A DNA stretch of 64,000 nucleotides from Streptomyces sp. NBC_00572 (GTDB lineage: Bacteria > Actinomycetota > Actinomycetes > Streptomycetales > Streptomycetaceae): NCBI RefSeq assembly GCF_026341815.1, contig NZ_JAPENX010000001.1, positions 2,170,001 through 2,234,000 of the forward strand, written 5' to 3'. This document shows positions 42,690 to 50,727 of the stretch, in pieces. Below the pieces are notes generated by a model that was given only the letters and a program-made list of their open reading frames with translations, was not told the DNA's origin and did no database searches. Position 1 is the first letter of the stretch. Each line of letters starts with the position of its first letter. The position numbers were made by a program, and so were the translations under genes.

Positions 42690-43451
42690 CTAGAAGAGAC
42701 TGACCCCGGCCAGCCAGCCGCCGTCGATCACGAAGGGCTGGCCCGTGATGTAAGCCGAGTCGTCCCCGGTCAGGAAGAGCGCGAGGGCCGCCACCTCGTC
42801 CGGGCGCCCGATCCGCCCGAGCGGCACGAGCTTGCGGTACAGCTCGGCCGTGGCCGCCGGGTCCACGCCCTCCGGGTTGCTCATGGGGGTGTCGATCGCC
42901 CCCGGGCAGACGGCGTTCACCCGGATCCCCTTCGCGGCCAGCTCCAGGGCGGCGACCCGGGTCAGCCCGAGGACGGCGTGCTTGGAGGCGGCGTAGGCGC
43001 CGACCCCGGCCATCCCCGTCAGCCCCGTGTACGAGGCGGTGTTGACGATCGTGCCGCCGCCGGCCGTCGCGATCTCGGGCGCGACGGTGCGTATGCCCAG
43101 GAAGCAGCCGGTCTGGTTGACCGAGACGATCGCCTGGAACTCCTCCAGAGGGGTCGAGAGCAGCTCGTTGAAACGGAGGATGCCCGCGTTGTTGACGAGC
43201 CCGTCGATCTTCCCGAACCGGTCCTTGGCGCGGGCCACGGCGGCGGCCCAGTCCTCCTCCCGGGTCACGTCGAGGTGGACGTAAGCGGCCCGCTCCTCCC
43301 CCAGCTCCTTGGCCAGCGCCTCGCCTGCGTCGTCGAGGACGTCCGCGAGGACGACCCTGGCCCCTTCCCCGGCGAACAGCCGGGCCTCCTGCTCGCCCTG
43401 CCCGCGCGCCGCACCGGTGACGAGGACGACCCGCCCGTCGAGCTTGCCCAT
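42690..43451 (-). CDS. SDR family oxidoreductase, 3-alpha/20-beta-hydroxysteroid dehydrogenase-like
   Basis: 253 aa. VVLVTGAARGQGEQEARLFA binds NAD(P); LVLADVLDD-type acidic residue (ARVVLADVLDDAG) favours NAD; GLVNNAGILRF, TASYTGLTG and catalytic YAASKHAVLGLTR are classical. HLDVTREEDW and the general layout resemble the bacterial 3-alpha/20-beta-HSD group. It starts 11 bp after the LLM gene (43463-44380) on the same strand, so the two form an operon whose promoter holds two CTGACG-type operators. Confidence 0.9.
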   Translation of the reverse strand: MGKLDGRVVLVTGAARGQGEQEARLFAGEGARVVLADVLDDAGEALAKELGEERAAYVHLDVTREEDWAAAVARAKDRFGKIDGLVNNAGILRFNELLSTPLEEFQAIVSVNQTGCFLGIRTVAPEIATAGGGTIVNTASYTGLTGMAGVGAYAASKHAVLGLTRVAALELAAKGIRVNAVCPGAIDTPMSNPEGVDPAATAELYRKLVPLGRIGRPDEVAALALFLTGDDSAYITGQPFVIDGGWLAGVSLF

Positions 43452-43462
43452 GTCCGTACTCC

Positions 43463-44380
43463 CTAGAGGTGGGGGGCGACCTCCGTGCCGAAGGCCGCCA
43501 TCTGGTCGGTGAGTTCGGTACGGCTCCGGGAGCGGAACCGGACCTGGATCTGGTGCACGCCCATCTCCCCGTACGCGCGCAGGGAGGCGGCGATCTCCTC
43601 CGGGCGGCCGCTGAGGGTGCGCCGGCCGACGGGCCGGTCGGGCGTGCCGATGTACAGCGGCTCGGCGATCGCGCCGACGGTGATCGGCTCCTCGATCCCG
43701 GCCTCGGCGCGCAGCCGCAGCAGCTTCCGGATCTGTGCGGCGAGCTGCTCGCGCGGGTCGCCCTGCGGGAGCCAGCCGTCGCCCTTGAGCGCGGCGCGGC
43801 GCACGGCGGCCGGGGAGGAGCCGCCCACCCAGAGGGGGACGCGCTCCTGTGCGGGCCGGGGCAGCTGCCCGAGGTCCTTGAAGGCGAACCGCTCCCCCAG
43901 GTGCTCGGGGTACTCCTCGGGCCCGAGCGCGGCCCGCAGCGCGTCCATGGTCTCGTCGAGCACGGCTCCCCGGCGCGCGAAGTCCACCCCGAGCGCCTCG
44001 AACTCCTCCTGTACGTGCCCGGCGCCGACCCCGAGGACGAGCCGGCCGGCGGAGAGGTGGTCGAGCGTCGCGTACGCCTTGGCGGTGACGAGCGGATGGC
44101 GCAGTCCGACGACGGCGACGTGCGAGAGCAGCCGGACCCGCTCGGTGGCGGCGGCGAGGAAGGAGAGCGTGGCGACCGGGTCGTACCAGACGGTGCTCAT
44201 GGCCTCGGCGAGCCGCCGTGGGATGGCGACGTGGTCGCAGCTCGCGAGGTAGTCGAAGCCGTGGTCCTCGGCCGCACGGGCGACGGCGAGCAGATCGGCC
44301 GGCCCGGCGGCCGCCTCCCAGGGCTCGGCGTAGATCGCGCTCTGCGACTGGACCGGCAGCTGCATCCCGTAGACCACCAT
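43463..44380 (-). CDS. LLM-class oxidoreductase, probably F420-dependent
   Basis: 305 aa from ATG 44380 (AAGGGGG seven bases upstream). FDYLASCDHVAIPRRLAEA, VRLLSHVAVVGLRHPLVTAK, and the signature ATLDHLSAGRLVLGVGAGHV identify the family; this branch commonly uses F420, and fbiC is nearby. It heads a two-gene operon with the SDR. Its last residues end in FGTEVAPHL. Operators at 44405 and 44447. Confidence 0.88.
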   Translation of the reverse strand: MVVYGMQLPVQSQSAIYAEPWEAAAGPADLLAVARAAEDHGFDYLASCDHVAIPRRLAEAMSTVWYDPVATLSFLAAATERVRLLSHVAVVGLRHPLVTAKAYATLDHLSAGRLVLGVGAGHVQEEFEALGVDFARRGAVLDETMDALRAALGPEEYPEHLGERFAFKDLGQLPRPAQERVPLWVGGSSPAAVRRAALKGDGWLPQGDPREQLAAQIRKLLRLRAEAGIEEPITVGAIAEPLYIGTPDRPVGRRTLSGRPEEIAASLRAYGEMGVHQIQVRFRSRSRTELTDQMAAFGTEVAPHL

Positions 44381-44404
44381 GGGAGACCCCCTTGAGCCGT
44401 ACCT

Positions 44405-44419
44405 CTGACGTACCGTCAC
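44405..44419. promoter_or_regulatory. CTGACG-type operator (LLM-SDR operon, proximal)
   Basis: CTGACGTACCGTCAC, one mismatch in the last base, 24 bp before the LLM start. Confidence 0.65.
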
Positions 44420-44446
44420 TTATGTGGGCGGGACCCATGCTCGTAC

Positions 44447-44461
44447 CTGACGACCCATCAG
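44447..44461. promoter_or_regulatory. CTGACG-type operator (LLM-SDR operon, distal)
   Basis: CTGACGACCCATCAG, 42 bp (four helical turns) from the proximal site. Confidence 0.6.
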
Positions 44462-44640
44462 ACAAGGCTCCCGCAGCACGGGTTCCGGCCGTCCCGGCCG
44501 TCCCGGAACACATCCCGGGACGGAGATCCGCCCTTTCCCGCACCGCTGGGGCGGGGCCGGACCCCTACGCTCTCGGCCGCGGGCATCGAAGCCGTAGGCG
44601 CTCGGTGCCGTTCAGCAGGAGCCACGGGGAACGAGGAAGC

Positions 44641-45183
44641 ATGCAGACACGCAAGAAGGCCGCCACGGCGCTGCGGGCGCTCGGAACGGCCGTCGCGGCC
44701 CTCGCGCTGGTGGGCGGCGTGCAGGCGCCGTCCGCCAGCGCGCAGGACCTGGGCGGGCTCGCCTACAAGAATCTCAACAGCGGGCGATACCTGGAGGTCG
44801 GTGGCTGGTCCACCGCCAACGGCGCCCTCGTGAACCAGTGGGACTACCACGGCGGCTCGAACCAGGGCTGGGCCTCCACCGGCAGCTGGGTGAACGGCCG
44901 GTGGTGGGGCATCGAGAAGAACGCCAACAGCGGGAAGTGCCTGGAAGTCGCCGACTGGAGCACGGCCAACGGTGCGACCGTCCGCCAGTGGGACTGCCAC
45001 GGGGGCGCCAACCAGATGTGGGACGAGCACTACATCGACGACGACGTCTTCTACCTGATCAACAAGCACAGCGGAAAGTGCCTGGAGATCAGCGGCTGGA
45101 GCACGGTCAACGGCGCCCGGGCCCAGCAGTGGGACTGCACCGGGGGCACCAACCAGATGTGGACGGCCCGGGCGAGGGGCTAG
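44641..45183 (+). CDS. Secreted ricin-type beta-trefoil lectin
   Basis: 180 aa. Signal peptide MQTRKKAATALRALGTAVAA, cleavage near ASA-Q. The whole mature chain is one beta-trefoil with three repeats, each with a SGKCLEV/SGRYLEV start and a closing QW motif: GALVNQWDYHGGSNQGW, ATVRQWDCHGGANQMW and ARAQQWDCTGGTNQMW. Such stand-alone lectins bind plant or fungal polysaccharides. It is on the opposite strand from the catabolic genes around it and appears unrelated to them. Confidence 0.93.
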   Translation: MQTRKKAATALRALGTAVAALALVGGVQAPSASAQDLGGLAYKNLNSGRYLEVGGWSTANGALVNQWDYHGGSNQGWASTGSWVNGRWWGIEKNANSGKCLEVADWSTANGATVRQWDCHGGANQMWDEHYIDDDVFYLINKHSGKCLEISGWSTVNGARAQQWDCTGGTNQMWTARARG

Positions 45184-45325
45184 GGGGTGTCGTCCGGAAC
45201 GCGGCGCCGGCCGCCCGGGGCCTCGGAGAGCCCGGAGAGCCTTCCCGCCGACCGCCCGGAGGACCCGGAGGACTCCCCGCCCCCCAGGGGCGGTCGGGCC
45301 CCGGCCTGCCGGGCGTCGAGCGGGC

Positions 45326-45362
45326 GCGGGCCGATCACGGCGGACAGCCGTGGTCGGCCCGC
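45326..45362. terminator. Bidirectional terminator between lectin and amidohydrolase genes
   Basis: GCGGGCCGATCACGGC and GCCGTGGTCGGCCCGC, 16-bp stem with one G-U pair and a 5-base loop. Confidence 0.8.
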
Positions 45363-45374
45363 GGCCCGGCGGCG

Positions 45375-46595
45375 TCACCGGCCGGGCCAGAGGCCCTCCG
45401 GGGTCAGCCCGAGCAGGTCGATCGCGTTGCCGCGCACGATCCGCTCGACGACGTCCGCCGGCAGATGGCCCATCTGCGCCTCGCCCACCTCCCGCGACTT
45501 GGGCCAGGTCGAGTCCGAGTGCGGGTAGTCCGTCTCGTACAGGACGTTCGCGGCCCCGATGGCGTCGAGGTTCCGGAGCCCGAACGCGTCGTCGAAGAAG
45601 CAGCCGAAGACGTGTCCGGCGAACAGCTCGGACGGCGGGCGCAGCACCTTCTCGGCGACCCCGCCCCAGCCCCGGTTCTCCTCCCAGACGACGTCGGCGC
45701 GCTCCAGGATGTACGGGATCCAGCCGATCTGCCCCTCCGCGTACATGATCCTCAGGTTCGGGAAGCGCTCGAACTTGCCGCTCATCAGCCAGTCGACCAT
45801 CGAGAAGCAGCAGTTGGCGAAGGTGATGGTGGAGCCGACGGCCGGCGGGGCGTCGGCGGACGTCGACGGCATCCGGCTGGACGAGCCGATGTGCATCGCG
45901 ATGACCGTGCCGGTCTCGTCGCACGCGCGGAAGAAGGGGTCCCAGTGGTCCGTGTGCACCGAGGGAAGCCCCAGGTGCGGCGGGATCTCTGAGAACGCGA
46001 CGGCCCGCACCCCGCGTGCAGCGTTCCGGCGCACCTCGGCGGCGGCCAGCTCCGGGTCCCAGAGCGGGATGAGGGTGAGTGGGATGAGCCGCCCGTGAGC
46101 CTCGGGCCCGCACCACTCGTCCACCATCCAGTCGTTGTACGCCCGGACGCAGAGCAGACCCAGCTCGCGGTCGCTCGCCTCGGTGAAGGTCTGTCCGCAG
46201 AAGCGCGGGAAGGTGGGGAAGCAGAGTGCGGACTGGACGTGGTTGACGTCCATGTCGGCGAGCCGCTCGGGCACGGAGTGGGAGCCGGGCCGCATCTGCT
46301 CGTAGGTGATGACTTCGAGCCGTATCTCGTCACGGTCGTAGCCGACGGCGGTGTCGAGCCGGGTGAGGGGCCGGTGCAGGTCCTCGTAGACCCACCAGTC
46401 GCCGATCGGGCCGTCGTCGCCCTTGGCCCCCATGACGGGGGCGAACTTCCCGCCTAGGAAGGTCATTTCCTTGAGCGGGGCGCGGACGATCCGGGGTCCG
46501 GTGTCGTGGTACCGGGACGGGAGCCGGTCCCGCCAGACGTGCGGGGGCTCCACGGTGTGGTCGTCCACCGAGATGATCTTCGGGAAGGTCTCCAT
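45375..46595 (-). CDS. Amidohydrolase family 2 (ACMSD-like) protein
   Basis: 406 aa from ATG 46595. A -10-like TACCGT sits seven bases before the ATG with no ribosome site, so the message is probably leaderless. Metal-site features of the decarboxylase/hydrolase superfamily: ISVDDHTVEPPHVW in place of HxH, GTVIAMHIGSSSRMP, and ETDYPHSDSTWPKSR with the catalytic Asp near the C-terminus. Members cut C-C or C-N bonds of cyclic carboxylates. The CTGACG operator at 46617 overlaps the likely promoter, joining it to the catabolic regulon. Confidence 0.88.
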   Translation of the reverse strand: METFPKIISVDDHTVEPPHVWRDRLPSRYHDTGPRIVRAPLKEMTFLGGKFAPVMGAKGDDGPIGDWWVYEDLHRPLTRLDTAVGYDRDEIRLEVITYEQMRPGSHSVPERLADMDVNHVQSALCFPTFPRFCGQTFTEASDRELGLLCVRAYNDWMVDEWCGPEAHGRLIPLTLIPLWDPELAAAEVRRNAARGVRAVAFSEIPPHLGLPSVHTDHWDPFFRACDETGTVIAMHIGSSSRMPSTSADAPPAVGSTITFANCCFSMVDWLMSGKFERFPNLRIMYAEGQIGWIPYILERADVVWEENRGWGGVAEKVLRPPSELFAGHVFGCFFDDAFGLRNLDAIGAANVLYETDYPHSDSTWPKSREVGEAQMGHLPADVVERIVRGNAIDLLGLTPEGLWPGR

Positions 46596-46616
46596 GGCTT
46601 TCACGGTAGCGCCGAT

Positions 46617-46631
46617 CTGACGGTCCGTCAG
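46617..46631. promoter_or_regulatory. CTGACG-type operator (amidohydrolase promoter)
   Basis: CTGACGGTCCGTCAG, a perfect 7-1-7 palindrome centred about 29 bp before the probable transcription start, where bound protein would block RNA polymerase. Confidence 0.78.
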
Positions 46632-46779
46632 CTATCGTGCGCCAGATCGACGGTGTGACGGCCGTACTACGGCCGCATCACGGCCCGGACTACGGCCGAC
46701 CCGATGCTGACGGAGTCCCTCCGGACAAGGCAGACTGTCCAGGGCGAAACCAGCGGTGGCGGTACGGGCAGGGGGAGCG

Positions 46780-49700
46780 ATGGACCGTGAGAACGGACCG
46801 CGAGTTCCGGTGCAACGGGCTCCGAGGACGCGCGCGGGCGCCGGCACGGGCCCGGGCACCGACGAGATCGAGGACACGGGCACGACTGCGGGCACGGCCC
46901 GCCCGGAGGCCGGCGAGGCGACGGGTGCGGGTACGCATTCCGGCCATGCCGCCCCCAGCGGCACGGACGCCGCCGACCGGGGCGCGGACGCGGCCGCGAC
47001 GACCGCGCCGGACCCCGCCGCCGACACCCGGGCCGCCGTCGGCACCGACGACGGCACCGCCCCCGGACTCCTCCGCTTCGCCGTGCTCGGGCCCGTCCGC
47101 GCCTGGCGCGACGACGAACCCGTGCCCACCGGGTCGCCCCAGCAGCGGGCCCTGCTCGCCGCCCTGCTCCTCCGCGGCGGGCGCACCGCCACCGCCTCCG
47201 AGCTGATCGACGCGCTCTGGGGCGAGGAGTCTCCCTCACAGGCCCTCGCGGCCGTACGGACGTACGCCTCCCGGCTCCGCAAGGCGCTCGGCCCCAAGGT
47301 CCTCGTCAGCGAGTCCGGCGGGTACGCCCTGCGCACCTCCGCCGCCGCCCTCGACGTCGCCACCGCCCAGGAACTCGGCGCCGAGGCCGAGAAGCTGCGC
47401 GCCGCCGGGAACCGGTCCGGTGCCCGCGACCGGCTCGCCGAGGCGCTCGACCTGTGGGACGGCGAGGTGCTGGCCTCCGTACCGGGGCCGTACGCCGAGA
47501 CGCAGCGGACCCGCCTGGAGGAGTGGCGGCTCACGCTCCTGGAGACGCGCCTCGACATCGACCTGGAGGTCGGCGCGCACGCGGAGGCCGTGTCCGAGCT
47601 GACCGCGCTCACCGCCGCGCACCCGCTGCGCGAGCGGCTCCGCGAGCTGCTGATGCTCGCGCTGTACCGCAGCGGGCGGCAGGCCGAGGCGCTCGCCGTG
47701 TACGCCGACACCCGCCGGCTGCTCGCCGACGAACTCGGCGTCGACCCCACCCCCGAACTCTCCCGGCTCCAGCAGCGCATCCTGCAGGCCGACGCCGAAC
47801 TCGCCCGCCCGGTCGAGGAGGCCGCCCCGGCCGCCGCACCCGTCGCCCGCCCCGCCCAGCTCCCCGCGACCGTCCCGGACTTCACGGGCCGCGCCGCCTT
47901 CGTACGGGAACTCGGCGACCGGCTCGCCACCGCCGAGGGCCACGTCATGGCCGTCTCGGCGCTCGCGGGCATCGGCGGGGTCGGCAAGACGACGCTGGCC
48001 GTGCACGTCGCGCACGAGGCGAGGCGGCACTTCCCGGACGGGCAGCTGTACGTGGACCTCCAGGGCGCGGGCTCCCGCGCGGCGGCGACCGAGACCGTCC
48101 TGGGCTCCTTCCTCCGCGCGCTCGGCACCCCGGACGCGGCCATCCCCGACTCGCTCGACGACCGGGCGGCGCTGTACCGCTCGACGCTCGACGGACGCCG
48201 GGTCCTGGTCCTCCTGGACAACGCCCGTGACGCCGCCCAGATCCGCCCACTGCTTCCCGGTACGTCGGGCTGCGCGGCCCTCGTCACCAGCCGGATCCGG
48301 ATGGTGGACCTGGCCGGCGCGCACCTGGTGGACCTCGATGTGATGTCCCCGGAGGAGGCGCTCCAGCTCTTCACCCGGATCGTCGGCGAGGAGCGGGTCC
48401 AGGCGGAACGCGAGGCGGCCCTCGACGTCGTCGCGGCCTGCGGTTTCCTGCCCCTGGCCATCCGCATCGCCGCGTCCCGGCTCGCGGCCCGCCGCACCTG
48501 GACCGTCTCGGTCCTGGCGGCGAAGCTGGCGGACTCGCGGCGGCGTCTGGACGAGCTCCAGGCGGGCGACCTCGCGGTGAAGGCGACGTTCGAACTCGGC
48601 TACGGGCAGCTGGAACCGGCGCAGGCGCGCGCGTTCCGCCTGCTCGGCCTCGCGGACGGCCCGGACATCTCCCTCGCGGCGGCCGCGGCCGTCCTGGACC
48701 TGTCGCTCTGGGACACGGAGGACCTCCTGGAGGCCCTCGTCGACACGTCCCTCCTGGAGTCGGCCGCCCCCGGCCGGTACCGGTACCACGACCTGGTCCG
48801 GCTCTACGCGCGTGCGTGCGCGGACCGCGACGAGCAGCCGCCCTCGGAGAAGGAGGCGGCGCTCTCCCGGCTCCTGGACTTCTACCTGTCGACGGCGGCG
48901 CGGGTCTACGCGATCGAACGCCCCGGCGACCGCCTCGTCGACCACCTGGAACCCACCACCCACGAAGGCCTCACCTTCACCGACCGCCACACGGCCCAGG
49001 ACTGGCTCTACGCCGAGGCGAACTGCCTCCTGGCGTGCGTCCGCCAGTCCGCGGCGGCCCCGGGAACCCTCCGCCGCGCGGTGGACCTCCTGTGGGCGTC
49101 CCTGGACCTGGCGGAGTCGGGCGCGAACTCCCGCGAGTACGAGACCGTGGCCACGGTGCTGCGCGGCGCGGCGAGCACGGCCGGCGATGTCCGTGCCGAG
49201 GCACGCGCCGCCAACACGCTGGCGTACGTCCACCATTACCAGGGCCGCTTCGACCAGGCCGACCAGGAGGCCGACGAGGTCGTCCGCATGGCGCGCTCCG
49301 TCGACGACCCGCTGCCCATCTGCTGGGCCCTGAACGCCAGGGGCGCCATAGCGCACTACCAGGCGCGGTACGAGGACGCGGACGAACACCTCAGCCAGGC
49401 CATCGCCGGGTTCCGCGATGCGGAGGACCGCGCCGGCGAAGCCGCCGCTCTCTGCAATCTGTCCCGCATCCATCTGGCCGCGGGCCGCACGGCCGACGCC
49501 GTCCGCATGGCCCAGCAGGGAGCGGACATGTACGACGAGATGGGACACGCCCTCAAGGGCGCCAACGGGCGCTACGCGCTCGGCCTCGCCCTCACCGAGA
49601 GCGGGCGGCTGGAGGACGCCGGCGAGCAACTCCGCGAGGCACTCGCCGTGTTCGTCGACAGCCGCCAGCGGCTGTGGGAGGGCATGACGCTGTTCCGCAT

Positions 49701-49959
49701 CGCCGAGGTCGACATCGCGGCCCGTCGGTACGGGGCCGCGGCCGCGGGGGCGGAGAAGGCCCTCACCGTGCTCCGGGGCATCGGCGGCGACTGGCGACGC
49801 GGGAACGTCCTGACCGTCCTCGGGCGGGCGCTGCACGGCATAGGGCAGTCGGGGCGGGCCCAGGTCTGCTGGCGGGAAGCCCTGGACATCTACGAAGAGT
49901 TGTCGGTTCCGGAAGCGTCCGAGGTCAGGGCTCTGCTGGCCCCCGTGGCCGCCGCCTGA
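46780..49959 (+). CDS. afsR: AfsR-like SARP transcriptional activator
   Basis: 1059 aa from ATG 46780 (GGGGGAG just upstream; a GTG eight codons earlier is less likely). Domains: ~90-residue Ala/Gly/Thr/Asp-rich extension; OmpR-type winged helix with RFAVLGPVRAWRDDEPVPTG and SQALAAVRTYASRLRKALG; BTAD to ~350; NB-ARC with P-loop GIGGVGKTTLAVH near residue 400 and VLVLLDNARDAAQ; TPRs in the last 350. In S. coelicolor AfsR, phosphorylated by AfsK, activates afsS and antibiotic synthesis. A 62-aa AfsS-like gene follows and an AfsK-like kinase is at 60.5 kb, supporting orthology. The low-complexity N-terminal extension looks longer than I recall in AfsR. Confidence 0.88.
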   Translation: MDRENGPRVPVQRAPRTRAGAGTGPGTDEIEDTGTTAGTARPEAGEATGAGTHSGHAAPSGTDAADRGADAAATTAPDPAADTRAAVGTDDGTAPGLLRFAVLGPVRAWRDDEPVPTGSPQQRALLAALLLRGGRTATASELIDALWGEESPSQALAAVRTYASRLRKALGPKVLVSESGGYALRTSAAALDVATAQELGAEAEKLRAAGNRSGARDRLAEALDLWDGEVLASVPGPYAETQRTRLEEWRLTLLETRLDIDLEVGAHAEAVSELTALTAAHPLRERLRELLMLALYRSGRQAEALAVYADTRRLLADELGVDPTPELSRLQQRILQADAELARPVEEAAPAAAPVARPAQLPATVPDFTGRAAFVRELGDRLATAEGHVMAVSALAGIGGVGKTTLAVHVAHEARRHFPDGQLYVDLQGAGSRAAATETVLGSFLRALGTPDAAIPDSLDDRAALYRSTLDGRRVLVLLDNARDAAQIRPLLPGTSGCAALVTSRIRMVDLAGAHLVDLDVMSPEEALQLFTRIVGEERVQAEREAALDVVAACGFLPLAIRIAASRLAARRTWTVSVLAAKLADSRRRLDELQAGDLAVKATFELGYGQLEPAQARAFRLLGLADGPDISLAAAAAVLDLSLWDTEDLLEALVDTSLLESAAPGRYRYHDLVRLYARACADRDEQPPSEKEAALSRLLDFYLSTAARVYAIERPGDRLVDHLEPTTHEGLTFTDRHTAQDWLYAEANCLLACVRQSAAAPGTLRRAVDLLWASLDLAESGANSREYETVATVLRGAASTAGDVRAEARAANTLAYVHHYQGRFDQADQEADEVVRMARSVDDPLPICWALNARGAIAHYQARYEDADEHLSQAIAGFRDAEDRAGEAAALCNLSRIHLAAGRTADAVRMAQQGADMYDEMGHALKGANGRYALGLALTESGRLEDAGEQLREALAVFVDSRQRLWEGMTLFRIAEVDIAARRYGAAAAGAEKALTVLRGIGGDWRRGNVLTVLGRALHGIGQSGRAQVCWREALDIYEELSVPEASEVRALLAPVAAA

Positions 49960-49978
49960 CGCATACCCGTCCCGGCGG

Positions 49979-50000
49979 CGTTCAGCATTCGTTTATCGCC
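49979..50000 (+). promoter_or_regulatory. Direct-repeat AfsR/PhoP-type operator upstream of afsS
   Basis: Two 11-bp units, CGTTCAGCATT and CGTTTATCGCC, lie head to tail 182 bp before the afsS start. SARP and PhoP regulators bind such 11-bp repeats near the -35 region, and AfsR is known to activate afsS from one in S. coelicolor. Confidence 0.65.
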
Positions 50001-50181
50001 ACCCGGCAGAGTTGTCCTCAACGATCCGCCGCGTCGGGGGGCAGACGGGTCGCCGGTGAGGTCGTCACCTCCACGCACTAGGGTGAGCGACCCCGAGGAG
50101 CCCGTTCGGCCGTCCACGGGGGAACAGCCGGACGGGCTCCACCCACCAGCACGCGAAGCCATCCACCACGAGGGGATCAGC

Positions 50182-50370
50182 ATGGGCGACATCGACGCCA
50201 CCAACCCGGTCGTCACGCCGGAGAACCTGCACATCACCGGCACGGAGACCGACAAGATCGGCACGAAGAACCTGCATATCACCTCCGAGCCGGCAGACGC
50301 GATCGCGGACAAGGTCCTCGGCGACGGACCCGCCGAGAACCTCCACATCACGTCCGAGCCGGCCAACTAG
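50182..50370 (+). CDS. afsS: AfsS-like small regulatory protein
   Basis: 62 aa from ATG 50182 (GAGGGGA upstream), close to the 63 aa of S. coelicolor AfsS. It contains three copies of a short repeat: ENLHITGTETD, KNLHITSEPAD and ENLHITSEPAN. AfsS (AfsR2) is likewise built from short N/H-containing repeats and stimulates antibiotic production by an unknown mechanism. Position directly downstream of afsR, with an AfsR-type operator between, supports the call. The repeat sequence itself is divergent, so identity rests on size, repeats and location together. Confidence 0.78.
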   Translation: MGDIDATNPVVTPENLHITGTETDKIGTKNLHITSEPADAIADKVLGDGPAENLHITSEPAN

Positions 50371-50727
50371 CCACTCCCGACGGGGAGCGGCCGCGGCGGC
50401 GACTTCGGGGGAGCCGCCGCGGCCCACCAGGGAGGTCCGGTCGACGGGGGGCACACGGAACCGGGGGCGCCCGGGGCGGAACCAGGGGGGATCCGTCCGG
50501 GCAGGTCCCGTGAGCAACGCGATCGGACCACCGCAAGTGGAGGGGCCGGGCTGATGCCCGGCCCCTCCTTCGTGCCCGGACAAGGCGCTGTCGCGACCTG
50601 ACATGCCGACGCAGCACGTCGACGGCGGCGAAGCCGCTCGTCTCCCGGCCTGAGCGCACTCCCGCCGCGCTCCGCGTGGCTCTGGCGCAGGTCGCGCCGC
50701 ACCGCCTCGCGGAACCGGCCCTCACGT
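50371..50727. other. Intergenic region afsS / histidine kinase
   Basis: 357 bp between convergent genes. Apart from the hairpin at 50539-50568 nothing was recognised; the open frames crossing it are antisense or lack starts. Confidence 0.5.
50539..50568. terminator. Terminator downstream of afsS
   Basis: GGAGGGGCCGGGC-TGAT-GCCCGGCCCCTCC, a 13-bp perfect stem followed by TT. Confidence 0.85.

Noticed and set aside
47236..49836. Long antisense open frame within afsR
   Set aside because: afsR has clear winged-helix, NB-ARC and TPR motifs on the + strand; the opposite frame is Arg/Gly-rich with none.
46780..49959. afsR-like gene as a second amyloid-signalling NLR
   Set aside because: It shares NB-ARC and TPR domains with the AICE protein but has a SARP DNA-binding domain, no ISGHA-type motif, and the downstream small protein has an unrelated repeat.
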